The notes beneath the pieces are model-generated. The model had not been told where the DNA came from. It did no database searches and saw only the letters and a list, made by a program, of their open reading frames with translations. Source: Sphingobacteriaceae bacterium (GTDB lineage Bacteria > Bacteroidota > Bacteroidia > Sphingobacteriales > Sphingobacteriaceae). From it: a stretch of 6,466 bases of DNA. A program made the translations under genes and the position numbers. The stretch's first letter is position 1; each line of letters starts with the position of its first letter. The stretch spans positions 1 to 6,466 of the forward strand of contig CANJWF010000072.1 in the NCBI GenBank assembly GCA_947478315.1, in the 5' to 3' direction. Of the stretch, positions 6,093 to 6,466 are shown piece after piece.

Positions 6093-6466
6093 ATGACCAT
6101 CATACTATATATCGTCTTAGGATTCGCAATCGGCGCTGTTGCAGGGCGTTTTTTGCTTCAACAAATACTAAAAAAACAGGCATCGGATGCCCAAAATAAA
6201 GCGAAGCAACTACTTAAAGAAGCTGAAAATGAAGCTGAAATGCTGAAAAAAAATAAGTTATTAGAAGCAAAAGAGAAATTTTTGCAGATGAAAGCTGAAC
6301 ATGAACAAGATACCCAAAGTCGGAACAATACCATCACCCAACGAGAAAATGGCATCAAACAAAAAGAACAATCTTTACATCAACGTTTAGAGACTATTAA
6401 CCGAAAAGAGCAAGAACTAGACAACAACAAAAAGAATGTTGACAAACAAACTGAACTACTCAGAAA
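6093..6466 (+). CDS. rny: Ribonuclease Y, N-terminal part (cut by window edge)
   Basis: The frame is open from ATG 6093 to the right edge (124 codons plus two bases). The product starts MTIILYIVLGFAIGAVAGRF, a single N-terminal membrane anchor (about residues 1-22), followed at once by a long charged coiled coil rich in K, E and Q (KQLLKEAENEAEMLKKNKLL, about 37-56, onward). This anchor plus coiled coil is the signature N-terminus of RNase Y, a membrane-bound endoribonuclease that initiates mRNA decay. The KH and HD domains that carry RNA binding and catalysis lie beyond the window; family members are about 510-525 residues, so roughly three quarters is missing. The gene starts 81 bases after the 6S RNA T run, in the same orientation. 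The leader (6012-6092) is A/T-rich with no clear promoter pair. The main alternative would be another coiled-coil membrane protein, but position and the LLKEAENEAE pattern argue for RNase Y. Confidence 0.88.
   Translation, partial: MTIILYIVLGFAIGAVAGRFLLQQILKKQASDAQNKAKQLLKEAENEAEMLKKNKLLEAKEKFLQMKAEHEQDTQSRNNTITQRENGIKQKEQSLHQRLETINRKEQELDNNKKNVDKQTELLR

Overview
This window is AT-rich chromosomal DNA from a member of the Bacteroidota, most likely of the order Bacteroidales. The evidence is the protein content (S20, RadC, PheT, ZapA and RNase Y of Bacteroidales type), start codons without Shine-Dalgarno sequences but with A/T-rich leaders, and a promoter in front of rpsT with the Bacteroidota layout (TTTG, 19-base spacer, TAnnTTTG-like element). 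The gene content is housekeeping. I see no transposon, phage, CRISPR array, toxin-antitoxin pair or defence island.

Layout from left to right. A LolC/LolE/FtsX-type ABC transporter permease lies on the minus strand and runs off the left edge; it starts with GTG at 1140. A divergent intergenic region (1141-1531) follows. It holds a patch of unusually high GC with a short open frame that I cannot assign, and the rpsT promoter. Then on the plus strand come rpsT (ribosomal protein bS20) with a very strong intrinsic terminator, radC (RadC/UPF0758 JAMM-motif protein), and pheT (phenylalanyl-tRNA synthetase beta chain). pheT overlaps a small coiled-coil gene by four bases, and zapA follows 39 bases further on. 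After zapA comes a structured non-coding stretch that I read as 6S RNA (ssrS), then the first 124 codons of rny (RNase Y), cut by the right edge.

How the parts fit together. rpsT is a self-contained unit with its own promoter and terminator. pheT, the coiled-coil gene and zapA look like one transcription unit. The coiled-coil protein has five leucines at exact seven-residue spacing and two core asparagines, and it sits directly before the Z-ring protein ZapA, so a ZapA partner role like that of ZapB is a reasonable but unproven inference. The order zapA - 6S RNA recalls the zapA-ssrS neighbourhood of gammaproteobacteria, although the downstream gene differs (rny here).

The items most worth a second look are the uncharacterised zipper protein beside ZapA, the predicted 6S RNA, and the GC-rich patch at about 1173-1262. 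No clear case for a wholly new system can be made from this window.
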